Source: Streptomyces varsoviensis (GTDB lineage: Bacteria; Actinomycetota; Actinomycetes; Streptomycetales; Streptomycetaceae). From it: a DNA stretch of 64,000 bases. A model generated the notes under the pieces. The model did no database searches. It saw only the letters and a program-made list of their open reading frames with translations, and was not told the DNA's origin. Location: assembly GCF_000718635.1 (NCBI RefSeq), contig NZ_JOBF01000016.1, positions 124,001-188,000 of the forward strand, read 5' to 3'. Both the position numbers and the translations under genes were made by a program. Shown piece by piece: positions 25,501 through 37,212 of this stretch. Position 1 is the stretch's first letter, and each line of letters opens with the position of its first letter.

Positions 25501-28500
25501 GCCGGTCCGCGTCCCGCTGCACGGCGTGGTCCACGAGGTCCTCGGCCAGCCGCCCGACGGCCTGCTGGTAGCGCTCGGGCAGCCGGGCGGCCGCCGTCGC
25601 CTCGTCGCCGATACCGTCCGCCTCGGCCAGCAGCGTGTACAGGTGCTCGTAGCCGCGCTCCAGCCGGATCTCGGTGTCCAGCCGCGCCTGCCGGTTGGCC
25701 TCGACCTTGCCGTTCAGCTCCCCGGCCCGGTCGAAGGCGGTGTCCACCTCGGCCGGGAAGGTGTCGTCGTCGATCAGCCCGTACTCGCGTGCCACGTCCT
25801 TCTGCACCAGGCCGTACAGCTTCTCACCGGTGACGAAGGTGGACGCGAAGACCTGCCCCGTCGGGAACGCCTTGCCGTCCGTCTCGTCGACGGGCTTCGA
25901 ACGGCCCCGGAGGAACCGGCGCAGGGCGCTGATGGCCGCTGCCGACCGGCTCTGGACGACCGAGCCCTCCACCCGCCCCTCAAGAGACATCTCGAAGATC
26001 AGCATGCGGCCCTGCGGCACGCGGCGCACCTGGTGCGCCTGGTGCACCGCGTACTGGCCGGCGTCGGACTCCGCGGCGTGGAACGCCGGGAGGGCGTCCC
26101 CGGCCACCGTGGACAGGCCGCCGGTGTAGAAGGCGGGATAGGGGGCGGCCGCGAGGTTCATGGTCATGCCCGAGCGGCCCGCGCCGACCGACGTCTGGTC
26201 GGTGACGCGCTTCTCGTCGTAGAACAGGGCGTTGTCCGTCACGCCGATCACCCGCGCCGACGCGCTCTCGGCCGGTCGCAGGAACACGGTGACCCGGCCG
26301 GTGGAGCGGCCGACGGCGGAACCGTCGTGGATGTCGCCCGGTGTATAGCCCTTCTTTCCCAGGGCCTCCTTGCCCGACAGGATCATGGCCCGCTGCCCGA
26401 TGGACTGGCGGAGCTGCTGGCGCCCGGCCTGGCCCGGCCGGGTGAGCCCGGTGTGCGCGCGCCCCCGCCGGTGGCCGCGCAGCTTCGCGAACATCGCCCG
26501 CGCCGAACGGGCTGTGGAGACGGCGCCGGTACCGGCGGTGTCCGGAGCGGCGCCGGCAGCGGAGGCCCCGGAGGCGGGGGCGTCCGGCGTGGGTACGGCC
26601 CCGGGCTCCACCCACGCGGCGGCGTGGTCGAGCACCGCGACCGCCCGCTGGAACAGCCGCTGGGTGTCGGGAGCGTTGAGGAGCATCACATCGTCGTGCG
26701 TGAGCATCTCGCCGAGCCGCTCGTGCTTCCCGGCTCCCCACCGCCGGCCGGGAACGACGGGCACGACGGTGATCGGGTCGTCGGCGGCCCGCTCCTCCGG
26801 TGCGCTCCGCTCCGCTCCGGCGCCGCCGGCGGGCTCCGTCGCGCCGTTCTCCGACCGGCGTTGCGCGGACGCCGGGTCCGGGAGCTCCGGGACGAGCGCC
26901 CACTCCCCCACCATCCGGCGCAGGCTGCCCGCGGGCTTCCGCACCGTGACGGTCGTCCCGTCATCCCGGATGTAGCTGAGCTTGAGGTCGTAGTCGCCGT
27001 CGAACTCGTCGTGGCGGCCTCCGGAGATGAACATCGGGTAGCTGGAGGAGTCCTTCAGCCGCGCGCTCGTCGCCGAGGAGGGCATCGAGACCCCCGCCGC
27101 GGTGCCGAGGGCGAGCATCTCCCCCTGCGTCGAGCCGTCGAGGGCGTTCGGCTCGGTGCCCGGGAGCCCGAGCGCGGTGGCGCCCGCGGTGGTCACCCGG
27201 GTGAGGCCGGCGGAGCTGTCGTCCTGTTCGGACTTCGAGAGCTGGATGTACAGATCCGTACCGAAGACCGGCGTGCCGCGGTCCCTGAGCGGACCGCGGC
27301 GCACGAGGCTGACCAGGACCTCGCCGGTCAACGGGCCGAACCCGTGCGAGCCGACGGTCTGGTTGTCGAAGTGGCGGAAGGACCAGACTCCCGGCATGGT
27401 CAGCTCGTCGACGGCGCCCCGGACGGAGTCGGGGTCGAAGAGGCTCTCCAACGCCTCGCGCAGCCCGCCGAGATCCCCGACGGCGGAGTCCGGGAGGGCG
27501 CGTCCCATGCCCTGGGCGCGCAGTGCCCGCTGGAACTCCAGCAGCGCCGGGCGCGGGTCGATCGTCCCCTGCACGCCGTACCCGACCGGGACGTCCAGCA
27601 GCGGGCGCATACGGATGCTCGGGCGCGTCTTCTCCAGGCCGTTGGTGACCAGGCCGCGCTCCTCGGCCTCCTGCCAACTGGCCAGCTCCTGCCGGTCCCC
27701 CATCTCCACCGCGACGGCCTCATGGTGCAAGGGGGCGCCGACCGCACGGGACTTGCGGGTCACCTCCACGAGGTAGGTGGTGTTCTCGTGCACGATCAGC
27801 ACCTGGCGGCCCGTGCGCTGCTCGCCCGCCACGCGCCCGAAGGACAGGCCCGCCCCCTGGCTCTCGCTCCTGGTCTTGTTGTACAGCGTCACGGAGCCGC
27901 CGGGCACCAGGAGGCCGGGCTCCGCGCCGGGGGCCGCGGTGTTCCAGTTCTTGGCGCCGGACAGGCGCAGCGACAGGTCCAGGGTGTCCTGCTTGCCGGT
28001 GCCGCCGCCGGGCTGCGTGTAGTGCATGAAGGAGTGTTCGCTGGACAGTCCCCTGTCCACGACGCTCCGCGCGCCGTGGCTGCCGGGCAGCGCGCGTACC
28101 TTGATCGCGAACGTGTGCCGGAGCCCCCGCCCGTAGGCGTAGACCCCCCGCGAAAGGTTCCAGCCGGCTCCCAGCATGGCGTCGACCTTGGTGTCCAGGG
28201 CGCCGTCCGCCACGAGGTACTCGATGGTCCGGTGCTCGGCGCTCCCGTAGTTCGGCTCGCCCTCCCGATCGGTGAAGTGCCACTTCAGCACGGAGGGGGC
28301 CGTCTTCCGCAGGACGCCCGAGATGACCGCCGCGAGCGGCTTGGCGTGGCCGCTGCGCAGGTGCGTGTGGTTGCCGTGGTCCGCGTGCTGGATCGGCCGG
28401 TTGTGCAGGTCCCGCAGCAGCTCCCGCGTCTCGCCCGGGGGCAGTTGGAGGGGCTTGCGGGCCGCGGGGGCGGCGTGGTCCTGCCGGGAATCCCGGCCCC

Positions 28501-31500
28501 GCTCCTTCCACAGCTCGCGCAGGTTCCCCGATATGTCGGGGAAGTAGGTCCGCGCCCGGGCCTTCATGACCAGCGCGCCGTCGGCCTCCGGGCCCAGCGG
28601 TACGGGGGCCGGCGCCTCAAGCGGGCCGCCCAGGTCGGCGCGCAGGGGGCCGCGGCGGAACGCCGAGCCCGTGGCCAGCCGCAGGAGCGAGCGGGGAGCG
28701 CGCACCACCTGCGCGTCGACGAGGAGCACCACGTCCTGGTCCCACGCCTGCACCCGCGGCGCGGCCCACAGCACGTACTCGCTGCCGCCCGCGCTGCCGG
28801 CCTTCGCCATGCGGGACGCGGTCCGGCTGCGGCCGAGGGTGAGGCCCCACAGGGCGCGGTCACCCGTGCCGGGGACCTTCGGCCCCGCGTCCACGGAACC
28901 GCTCACGCTCTTGCCCTGCGAGGTCTGCGAACTCTGGCTGAATCCGGAGAGGTTGTTCAGCCCCGCCCCGAGTTCCTGCCCCGACCGCAGGCCCTGCCAG
29001 CGGGCCGGGCCCCAGTACGCGCCGCGGACCCTCAGGGCGACGCCGTACCGCCGCGTCCGGCCGGTCCTGGTGAGGACGACGTGGTGGACCTGGCCGGCCC
29101 GCAAATCCGGTATGCGCGGGTCGAGCGCCACCGGGGCGAACCCCGCCGGCAACCGGTAGTCGTTGCGCATCGAGCTGCCGGACCCGGACCACATGGCGTT
29201 CCAGAGCGGCCGGCTCTTCTCACGCACCGGCAGGGGGCGCCCGCTCAGCCGGGGCCAGGCGGACCGCCGGGCGTTGCGCACCGCGACCCGCGCCCCGCGT
29301 GTATAGGGCGCGACCGCGTGGTGGGCGCGGTTGGCGAGCCGCCGCGTCTTCGACGGAGCGGCCTGTACGAACGTACGCGTCAGCGGGTTGCGCCGCAGCG
29401 CGCCCTTCGCCTCGGGCCCCAGTCCGTCGCCGAGTGGGCGCCCATCGGGGAGGGGCGTGGAGTTGCCCGGCGCGACATCGCCCGCCCGTGGCCGCTCATC
29501 GGGCCGGCCGCCATCGCCGCGCGAACCCGGCCCGGGTGAACCCGGCCCGCGCGAGGCGGAGCGCCGGAGCCGGTCCAGCGGGAATCCCTTGCCTCCCGCC
29601 CCGGAGCGGCTTCCGCCGCGGGCGGGGCGGGAGGACGGCGCCGGGCCCGGCGCCTCGGGCCGCCGCGCCCGCGCCGCCTCGCGCGCCCTCGGTGACGGCA
29701 GGAGCCCGGAGCCGGAGAGACGCGGGCTCCTGCGGGCTCCGAAGAGCCGGGCGCGGCTCCCCTGCTCGGGCAGCCGCAACGGACCGCTGAGCCGCTCGAA
29801 TCCGCGGAACCGGCTGCTCTCCAGGGCCGCGAAGGGGTTGTCGCCTCCCAGCGAGGGGAGCTGCGGGTCGGGGACCCCCCTGTCGCGCTGGTGCGTACGG
29901 CCGGTGTCCCAGCCGCCCCACTCCCGCGCGTCACCGTTGGTGATGCGCATCATGGTGTTGGCGTCGAACGTGACGTGCTGCTCGGCCTCGTCGATGCCGC
30001 GCCGCCTCAGGTGGGGCGGGGGGCCGAAGCCGGTGATGTCGTCCGGCGAGTGGAAGGCGACCCGCAGCTTCACCGGGACGCGGTAGGAGCCGTGCGGCCT
30101 CGGCAGCTCACGCGGCCCGCTCCCCGAGGCGCTGTCCATCCGCGAGGTGACGATGGTCGAGGAACTGGACCGGGTCGTGTTGTCGTTCCGGGCGGTGTTG
30201 AGGCCCGCTTCCGCCGTGACGCTCGCGCGGAGCGCCGTGAGGTTGGCCACCCAGCCGCCGGACAGGGCGATGGACGCGTTCTTGTTGACGGCCCGTTCCA
30301 GGGCCGCCGCGTCGCTCAACTCCCCGTCGATGCGGATGACCTCCTCGTAGAAGGGGCGGTCGAGAGCCGCGGTCGCCTCGTGGTCGTAGTGGACGCGGTA
30401 GCTGAAGTACCCCACCGCGCCGCCGCCCACGTCGATCGCGGGCGTCCTGATCTCGTCGAGCGTCGCGCTCGTCGCGCTCCTGCGCAGGGCGCTGGACTGG
30501 AACGCCTCAAGAATCTGCCGCGCGCCCTCCTTGTCCAGCGTGAGCCCGGCGTACTTGTGGGCCACGCCCAGCGCCCAGTCGATCAGGCCCGCGGGCGGCG
30601 CGAAGGCGTCGACCGTCACCTGCTCGGGCCGTACCCGCTCCGGGACGCGGATCTCGCGCGGCAGCCCCAGCGGACCCGGCGGCACCTTCCGCGTCATGCT
30701 CGTGGGAACCCGCCAGTGGAAGCCGTTGCGGACCCCGAGCCGCAGCACGTGCGGCGAATCGCCGGCGGGGAGCAGCCCGCCGTGGTCCTCGCCCTGCACG
30801 TACGACTTGACGTCGAAGACGGCGTCGTTGACGTACAGATGGCTGTCGGCGGGGCCCTTCACCCGCTCGATCCGCAGCCCGCCGCGGGTACGGGAGATCC
30901 CGAAGCTCACCTGGTTGTAGCTGCCGGAGAGCCGCAGCGTGACGGTGCCGGTCTGGCCCATGCCGGGCCACATACTGATGGGCAGGGTGAACCTGCGGTT
31001 GGAGGTCAGCTGATGGGAATCGGACTCCTTCAGGCCGAACCGCTGACGCCGCTCGACCTTGATGTCGTAGGCGTCCTGGTAGCGGGAGTAGTCACCGGCG
31101 TTGCGGGCCCGGATGACCGCCATGCGCCAGACGCCGTCCGCGCCCCGGTAGTTCAACGCCACACCGCTGCCGACGGCGCCCGGCTCGGTGCTGTCCTCCA
31201 GCGCGTGCGGCTCCGGGATGGCGGAGACGAAGTCCTCGGGGAACTCCTGGAGCTTCCTCAGCAGGGCGGCGCGGAAGTCCGCCTCGTCCCTGGGATGGAC
31301 GTCCAGCGAGTCGACGACGGCGTCGGCCACCCGCCCGGTCTGCTGGAACGCCAGTTCCGTGCCGCCGGTCGTGACGGCGTGCCTGGCCAGGCTGCTCCCG
31401 TCGGGGAAGGTCTGGAGGTCGCCCTCGGTGAAGGAGGGGTCCTCCTCGCCCCCCGGGGTGATGCGGTAGACGTTCGTGACGCTGTCCGACGCGAGAAGCG

Positions 31501-34115
31501 CGATCGGCATCGTGACCTGGCCGCCGTCGACGTTCTCCGGGGGCGCGCCGTCGTCCTCCCGGGGTGCGGTCAGCACCTCGCGGTGGAGATCGCGCAGATA
31601 GTCCAGCGCCTGATTGCTCCGGCGGCCCTCGTCCAAGGCGGGGTGCTCCGACGGGAGCGGCCCGGGCGCGGCCGCCTCCAGCGCGGCCTGCCGCGCCAGC
31701 CACCCGATGTGCGAGGCCCACTTCCGCTGCTCGTCGGCGGTCAGTGCCCGCGGCTCGGTCCGCTGCGGCTCGGTCCGCTGCGGAGCCTGGTCGCCGGACT
31801 GCCGCGGAGCCTGCTGCCCGGACTGCTCGGATGGCTTCTGCCCGGACTGCTCCGGCGCCTGGCCGCCGGTGGCGGGGAGCACGGGGTATCCCTGCTCCCG
31901 CGTCCCCGGGAGCACGGGATCAGGTCGGTTGAGCTCGCGCCGCTTCCGGGTACGGGCATCCTCCAGAGCCTGCACGCGTGCCGAGAGCGCGCCGATGCCG
32001 ACGGGCTCCCGCGCATCCCGCGCGCCGTCGATGAGCCCCCGGAGCCGGCCCTCGTCGAGAGTGATCTCCTGGGCCGCGCCCTCTCGCAGAGCGCGGTCCA
32101 TGGCGGTGAAGAGGTCGCGTACGAGCGGGTCGTCCTGGTCCAGTTCCCGGCCGGAATCCTCGTCACGGCCGGTCTCCTCATCCCGGCCGGTCTCCTCGGA
32201 ACGGTCCGTGTGGGGCGGAACGGCTAAGCGCACCGTCTGCTTCACCGAGGTTCCGGTCGAGGCCGTGGACGCGTCACCGCGGCCGGCCGGCTCCTCGGTC
32301 GACCGCGTCTGTGCGATCTGTTGCGCGGGCGTCGGTTCCGGGCCGTTGTCGCGCGGCTGGCGGGTGATGGGGTCGGTGCCGGAGCCGGAGAAGACGGTGT
32401 CGATGGCGTCCGTGAGGCCGCCGGGGTTGTCCGCGGGCTCCGCCCGAAGGCCGGGCCACGGCAGGCGCACCGCCGGCGCAGCCGGGTCCGGTGTGACCAG
32501 GTCCGCCTTCACCGGCACCAGGAACAGTCCCCCCGCCTCGGCGGGCTCGTCGCCCACCGCCGGCATGGGGGGCACGGCGCGCAGTACGTACGACGGCGCT
32601 TCGGCGTCCCGCGCCGGCACGTCGTCCGTGATCGGAGCCTCGGTGAAGTCGATCTCACCGGTGTCCGCGCGCAACCGCGCCCCGGTGTCGTGCACGAAGT
32701 CCAGGCCCTGCCTGTTCCACCCCTGCGCGCGCAGCACGCGCCCGTCGGGGTGGGTGATATCGCCGTCAGCGCCTATCGCATAGCGCACCGGCGCCGACCG
32801 CTGACCCGAACCCGGCTCCGCCGGCTGCTCCACCACGAACGGCCCTGCCGGCATTCCCTGCCGCGCCTCGGGCACCAGTCCGACAGGCATCTCGGCCACC
32901 GCCCCCCGCGGCCCGCCGGACGCCCCGCCAGGCAACCGCACCGGCTGACCGACCACGATGGTCTGCGCGATCGCCTCACCCCGAACCCGCATCGGCTGCC
33001 GAAGAGTCCAGCCGTCCAGCCCAGCATGGAACCACGCCACCTCATCCGGCGAGGGCTGGTACCGGGCCCCCGGTATCAACCGGCCCAATTCCCGCCGAAC
33101 CTCCGGCACCAAAAACCCAAGATCCTCCCGGCTCAGCTCACCCGCCGGCACACCGCCCGAACCAGAACCGGAATCCAGCCGGAGACCCGGGCCCCGACGC
33201 ATCCGCATAACCTCGGCCGCAGCAGACGCACGCGGATTCCACTGAACCCCCAGCACATTTCCATCACCATCGAAAATAGTCACCCTGGAAATGAACTCCG
33301 ACCGAATACCCTTCCAGAAAGCAACCTCCTGCTGCGACGGATACGCATGCCGAGGAAGACTCGCCATGAAATCGTATCCACCCGGCGCATCGACATGATA
33401 CCGATACGCAACGCCATTCTGCGCCACCCAATCAGGAATAGCCCCCTCCTCCGCGAACGCACCATCACGCGACGTACTCACCAACGCCGTTTCAATACGA
33501 TCGACCTGATAGAATCGAAGGCTCACCGGACGCTTGTCATTGTGCGGACGGAAACCTTCGTCAAAAATCACTTCCGGCGGGCGCGTATCCCACCGGAACA
33601 ACGGCTCCACATCCGTACGATAAGCAACCCGAAAATCCCCTCCTGCGAGCTCCCCGATCCGCGCGACCGGCAAATCCTCCGGCTGCGGTCCGTAAACGCT
33701 GTCACCAAAACCAACTGTAGGCTGCGGAACAAATGAAGTCTCCCGGGCGTACCGCTGATACTCCTCCCGGAAATACTCCTCGCCCAGCACATTGTCGTCA
33801 TCCGACGAGTACCACTCACTCGACACCGACGGAGGACGAGAAAACTCGGGACGCCCCGGCCCGCCCGCACCCCACGGTCCACCGGACGCCCCACCCCGCA
33901 GCAGCCCCGGAAACCACGGCCGAGCCACATCGGCGCGAGCCGCTATCCCGTCCTGGACCATGCCGAGCGCGACATGCATGCCCAGCTCCCGGCTGTCGGC
34001 GTTCTTGAACCCGAAGGGCCGGTCGGCGAGCAGGTCCCGCAAATCCTCCACCGCGGGCGGATCCAGATGCTCATGGTGCAGGCGCTTCAACTCCTCCTTC
34101 ACCGCATGCCACAAC
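22574..34115 (-). CDS. Giant T7SS toxin-like locus, third frame: hinge, ADP-ribosyltransferase domain, long beta-rich body
   Basis: This open frame of about 3,846 codons has no credible start codon of its own. It begins inside the second copy of the 222-bp repeat (LWHAVKEELKRLHHEHLDPP). An ADP-ribosyltransferase domain follows at about 33800-33220, with RWDTRPPEVIFDEGF, STSRD and QQEVAFWKGI. Next is a module with GWNRQGLDFVHD, also present in the preceding segment. The remaining ~3,000 residues contain beta-rich repeats, a Pro/Arg-rich disordered stretch near 29400-29800, and helical and mixed domains to the end. I see only one cysteine. It resembles the giant 'lonely Cys' proteins of Streptomyces as I remember them (unverified). 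It is probably the continuation of the 45733 gene, now out of frame. Confidence 0.7.
33220..33800 (-). other. ADP-ribosyltransferase toxin domain (pierisin/scabin-like R-STS-QxE)
   Basis: Within the giant protein three motifs occur in the right order and spacing: the conserved Arg in LFRWDTRPPEVIF, the STS motif in ALVSTSRDGAF, and QQE in SQQEVAFWKGI. The fold strands YRYHVDAPGG and FISRVTIFDGDGNVLG surround them. The Q-x-E form is typical of toxins that modify guanine bases or arginine rather than the E-x-E of Rho-modifying enzymes. The target is inference. Confidence 0.75.
33894..34115 (-). repeat. 222-bp direct repeat, copy 2 (hinge of cassette C)
   Basis: This is the same length as the copy at 36991-37212, with about 12 mismatches. 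The promoter-proximal 99 bp are identical. It encodes LWHAVKEELKRLHHEHLDPP ... GLLRGGASG. The reading frame upstream on the minus strand enters it out of frame. Confidence 0.92.
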
Positions 34116-37100
34116 TTCGGACCAAGCCGTGACGGGGTTCTCCACGGACTCCGCCCGGCTGCCGGGGCCGGGCTCCGTGATCCCCTCGCCGACCGGCGCG
34201 TCCCACACCACACGCCACGGAATCCGCACCGGAGCCACCCCGGAGGCCGACCCCTGCGGCACCATCTCCAGACCAGCCTGCTGAACCCCGCCATTGATCT
34301 GCTCATAGCGCGGCGGAACCACACGCAACGTATACGACGGCCCAGCCAGATCCACCGACAACGGCTCATCACCCGCCGCGGGCACGGAGAAATCGAACAC
34401 GCCGCTGCCCACACGCAGCGCACCACCCAGATCGTGAACGAAATCCAGCCCCTGCCTCAACCACCCCTGCCCATACAGCACCTGCCCGTCAGGCCGCGTC
34501 ACAGCGCCGTCCGCGGCAATCTCATACCTCTGCACCACCGGCCGGGAAGCCGACGGTTCCCCCGACCCCGAAACCGACGTCTGCGTGACGACGAGACGCC
34601 CGGCCCCCCGGCCCTCGCGCCCACCGCTCACATGAACCTCAGTACGCCGGCCGGCCTCCCGCACGACCGCACCCCCACTCAGCCCCTGCCCCGACGACGG
34701 CTCGACGCGCACATTCCAGTCACCGGCCCCCCGGGTGACGGTGACCAACTTGAACGGACCCGAATGCCGGAGCAACAACGGCACCTCACCCAGCAGGATC
34801 TGTTCCTTGCCCGGCTGGTCCGCAGACGGCGATATCGCAGAACGCGCATCGACAGTTTCCACCTCAAGCGGAATATAACCGGGCTCACCATCAAGGGCCG
34901 CATTGACGGCCTCGATGTTCCTGACAAGACCCGCCGCCTGACTCCCCACGGCCATCTCATTATCCGTGAGAATCAACGCCCGGCTAAGAGGACCCAGAAC
35001 ATGCTCAATGGAACCCGCCAGCCCACCAGGACCCTCCATCATGGCCCACGGCCCCGGATGCGGAACCAGCATTTCGGTAAACGGCACATGCCGACCAAAC
35101 TCACTGACCGGCCCCCGGACCAGCGCAAGCGTCTCACCCTCAGCCGCCCGCACATGCCCCCCGAGGAAAGACACCATCGCCGGGTCATACGCGCTGAGGT
35201 TCTCCCTCAGCCTCAGCGCATCCGCCAAAAACTTCGCTTCCTCCCAACCCGCAGAACCATCCACAGCGGCGACAACCGTATTACGGCTCTCCTCCAAGAA
35301 CTCCCCGATAGCCGCGAAACCGGCCGCCCCCAGGCGCTCCCGGTGATCCGGATGCAGATCCCGATACCAGCCCATCCGCTGGACATCGCCCCACTCCACC
35401 TCCCGGTAATCGCCATTCGCCGCCGTCTCAAACAAATCAGCAAGTTTTCCGTCTTCATCCCCCCTGGGCAACGGCGGAAGGCCAGCGCCCCCCTGAGAAC
35501 CGGAAGCCCCGCCCCGCAGTGGTCCGCTGCCCAGCCGCAGGCCCTCCGGCCGCTGCGACGGGGGCATTGTGGCCGCGAATCCGTCACGAGACCCCGCACC
35601 CGCCCACGGGGTGCTCCGCCGGTCCTCGGCCGGTAGCCGCAGCCATTCACGCGCCTTCTCGTTCAGGGCCAGATCCTCGCGGGACGGATGCGCCAAACGC
35701 TCCGCCCAAGGCTCCAGCTCCCGGACCTTCCCCGACAGCCCCAGGTCGTAGCCCTGCGACTCTTTCGCCGTGACGTGCCGCTTACCGACGGAGCGCAGTT
35801 CCAGCACGGCCTTTCCCTCGTCCAGATCCGGAAGCATGGTCAGACCAAGCTGTTCTTCCAGAATGACGAAGTCATCCGCAACTCCGAATCCGGTGAGGAG
35901 CAGATCCTCCACGGTGCCCTCGAAATCCGGCAGATTGTAATCCAGCGGTTGGACGGCCTCCTCCGGTTCAGGCTTCCGCAGCCCCATGCGCTTGTAATAG
36001 ATGTCCGCCGCGTCCGGAATCCTGGCCTGGATGCTCCGGTCGAAGTCCTCCAGCCGCTCCTCGGCGGAGTCCTTCAAGTCATTTTGCGTACGCTCCGGAA
36101 GCGCGTCGAAGAGTTCATAGAGCTCATGCCGCGGAAGCACCGCGGCATGAGCCTTCCAAAGCGCGTTTCCGAGACGGCCGCTGACCATCATGGCCGCCGT
36201 CACATACACGACGGCGTCATGGAACCGGCGGGCCTGCACAGCGGCATCGGGAAGGCCGTCCAGCATCCCGATGGCGTCCGCGACCTCCTCATGACCGAAG
36301 TCCTCGCCGCGAGCTTCCCGGACAAGCTGCCTGGCGGCACCGAGATCGGCGAACTTCAGCGCGTCGCCCAGATGATCCTTCGTGTAGTAGCCATGGCTCT
36401 GATCCCGCCAGGTGTTCTCGTACACATACCGCAGGAAGGAATGCCCCACACTCGGACGCACGCCCTCGTTGAAGTGGTCGTGCGAGCCCGGCCAGTCCCC
36501 GATCGGCCGCGGCCCGATCTTCCAGCCTTGGCCCTCCTCCGTGATCGTCCAGCCTTCCGGAAGGAATTTCTGGAGGGGAATACTCGGAGCACTTCCCGCC
36601 GCACCGGATATTCCCTCGAACGCCTCCTCCAACTGGAGTTCGTGGCGGTACAATTCCTGCCGGTCGGCGTAATTCTCACCCGGCAGCGTGCTGGCCACAC
36701 CGAAGATCGGTTCAGCGATGGCGACCTGCTGCACGAAGCCATCGATCTCCTCCGGGTCCGCATCATCCGGAATCGGCTGGCCCGCTTTCTGCCGGGCCTC
36801 GATCGCACTCGCGACCGTCCGGTGATATTCACCGTCCGGCCCTGTGTACACGTCCTTCATCTCGATGGTCAGCTTGGACGTGTCCCCGTCGGGCCCCACC
36901 GCCACGACATCCTTCATGAATTCGCCGATTTCAGAGACGCCGTCCTTGGCCATCGGGAAGGTGAATTCCTTCTCCCGCCCGGAACCCCCGCCCCGCAGCA
37001 GCCCCGAGAACCACGGCCGAGCCGCGCCGGCGCGAGCCGCGATCCCGTCCTGGACCATGCCGAGCGCGACATACGCACCCAGCTCCCGGCTGTCGGCGTT

Positions 37101-37212
37101 CTTGAACCCGATAGGCCGGTCGGCGAGCAGGTCCCGCAAATCCTCCACCGCGGGCGGATCCAGATGCTCATGGTGCAGGCGCTTCAACTCCTCCTTCACC
37201 GCATGCCACAAC
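34071..37212 (-). CDS. Giant T7SS toxin-like locus, second frame: hinge plus cassette of unknown domains
   Basis: From the first repeat copy this frame is open for ~1,030 codons up to the second repeat copy, where it runs on out of frame to a stop at 34071. There is no start codon of its own with a ribosome site, and the frame upstream to 37487 is antisense-like noise. After the hinge come a ~480-residue domain (with HDHFNEGVRPSVGHSFL and YYTKDHLGDALKFADLG), an LRGGASG linker, a second domain (GWYRDLHPDHRERLGAAGF) and a beta module with GQGWLRQGLDFVHDLG that is repeated in the next segment. I recognise no enzyme family. No cysteine is present in the in-frame part. Confidence 0.6.
36991..37212 (-). 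repeat. 222-bp direct repeat, copy 1 (hinge of cassette B)
   Basis: It encodes RLWHAVKEELKRLHHEHLD through GLLRGGGSG. The upstream gene at 45733 enters it in the wrong frame and stops a few codons later. The sharp, shared left boundary of both copies (GTTGTGGCATGCGG on the minus strand) marks a recombination or duplication junction. Confidence 0.92.

Noticed and set aside
24749..29539. Very long + strand open frame (~1,600 codons) opposite the giant toxin-like locus
   Set aside because: High-GC antisense shadow: no ribosome site, compositionally Val/Gly/Arg-rich, no domain pattern, while the minus-strand frame shows coherent domains.
34116..34426. Treating the third toxin segment as a normal gene starting at 34426
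   Set aside because: Residues before the repeat are out-of-frame readings of the preceding cassette (Arg/Trp/Cys-rich) with no ribosome binding site.
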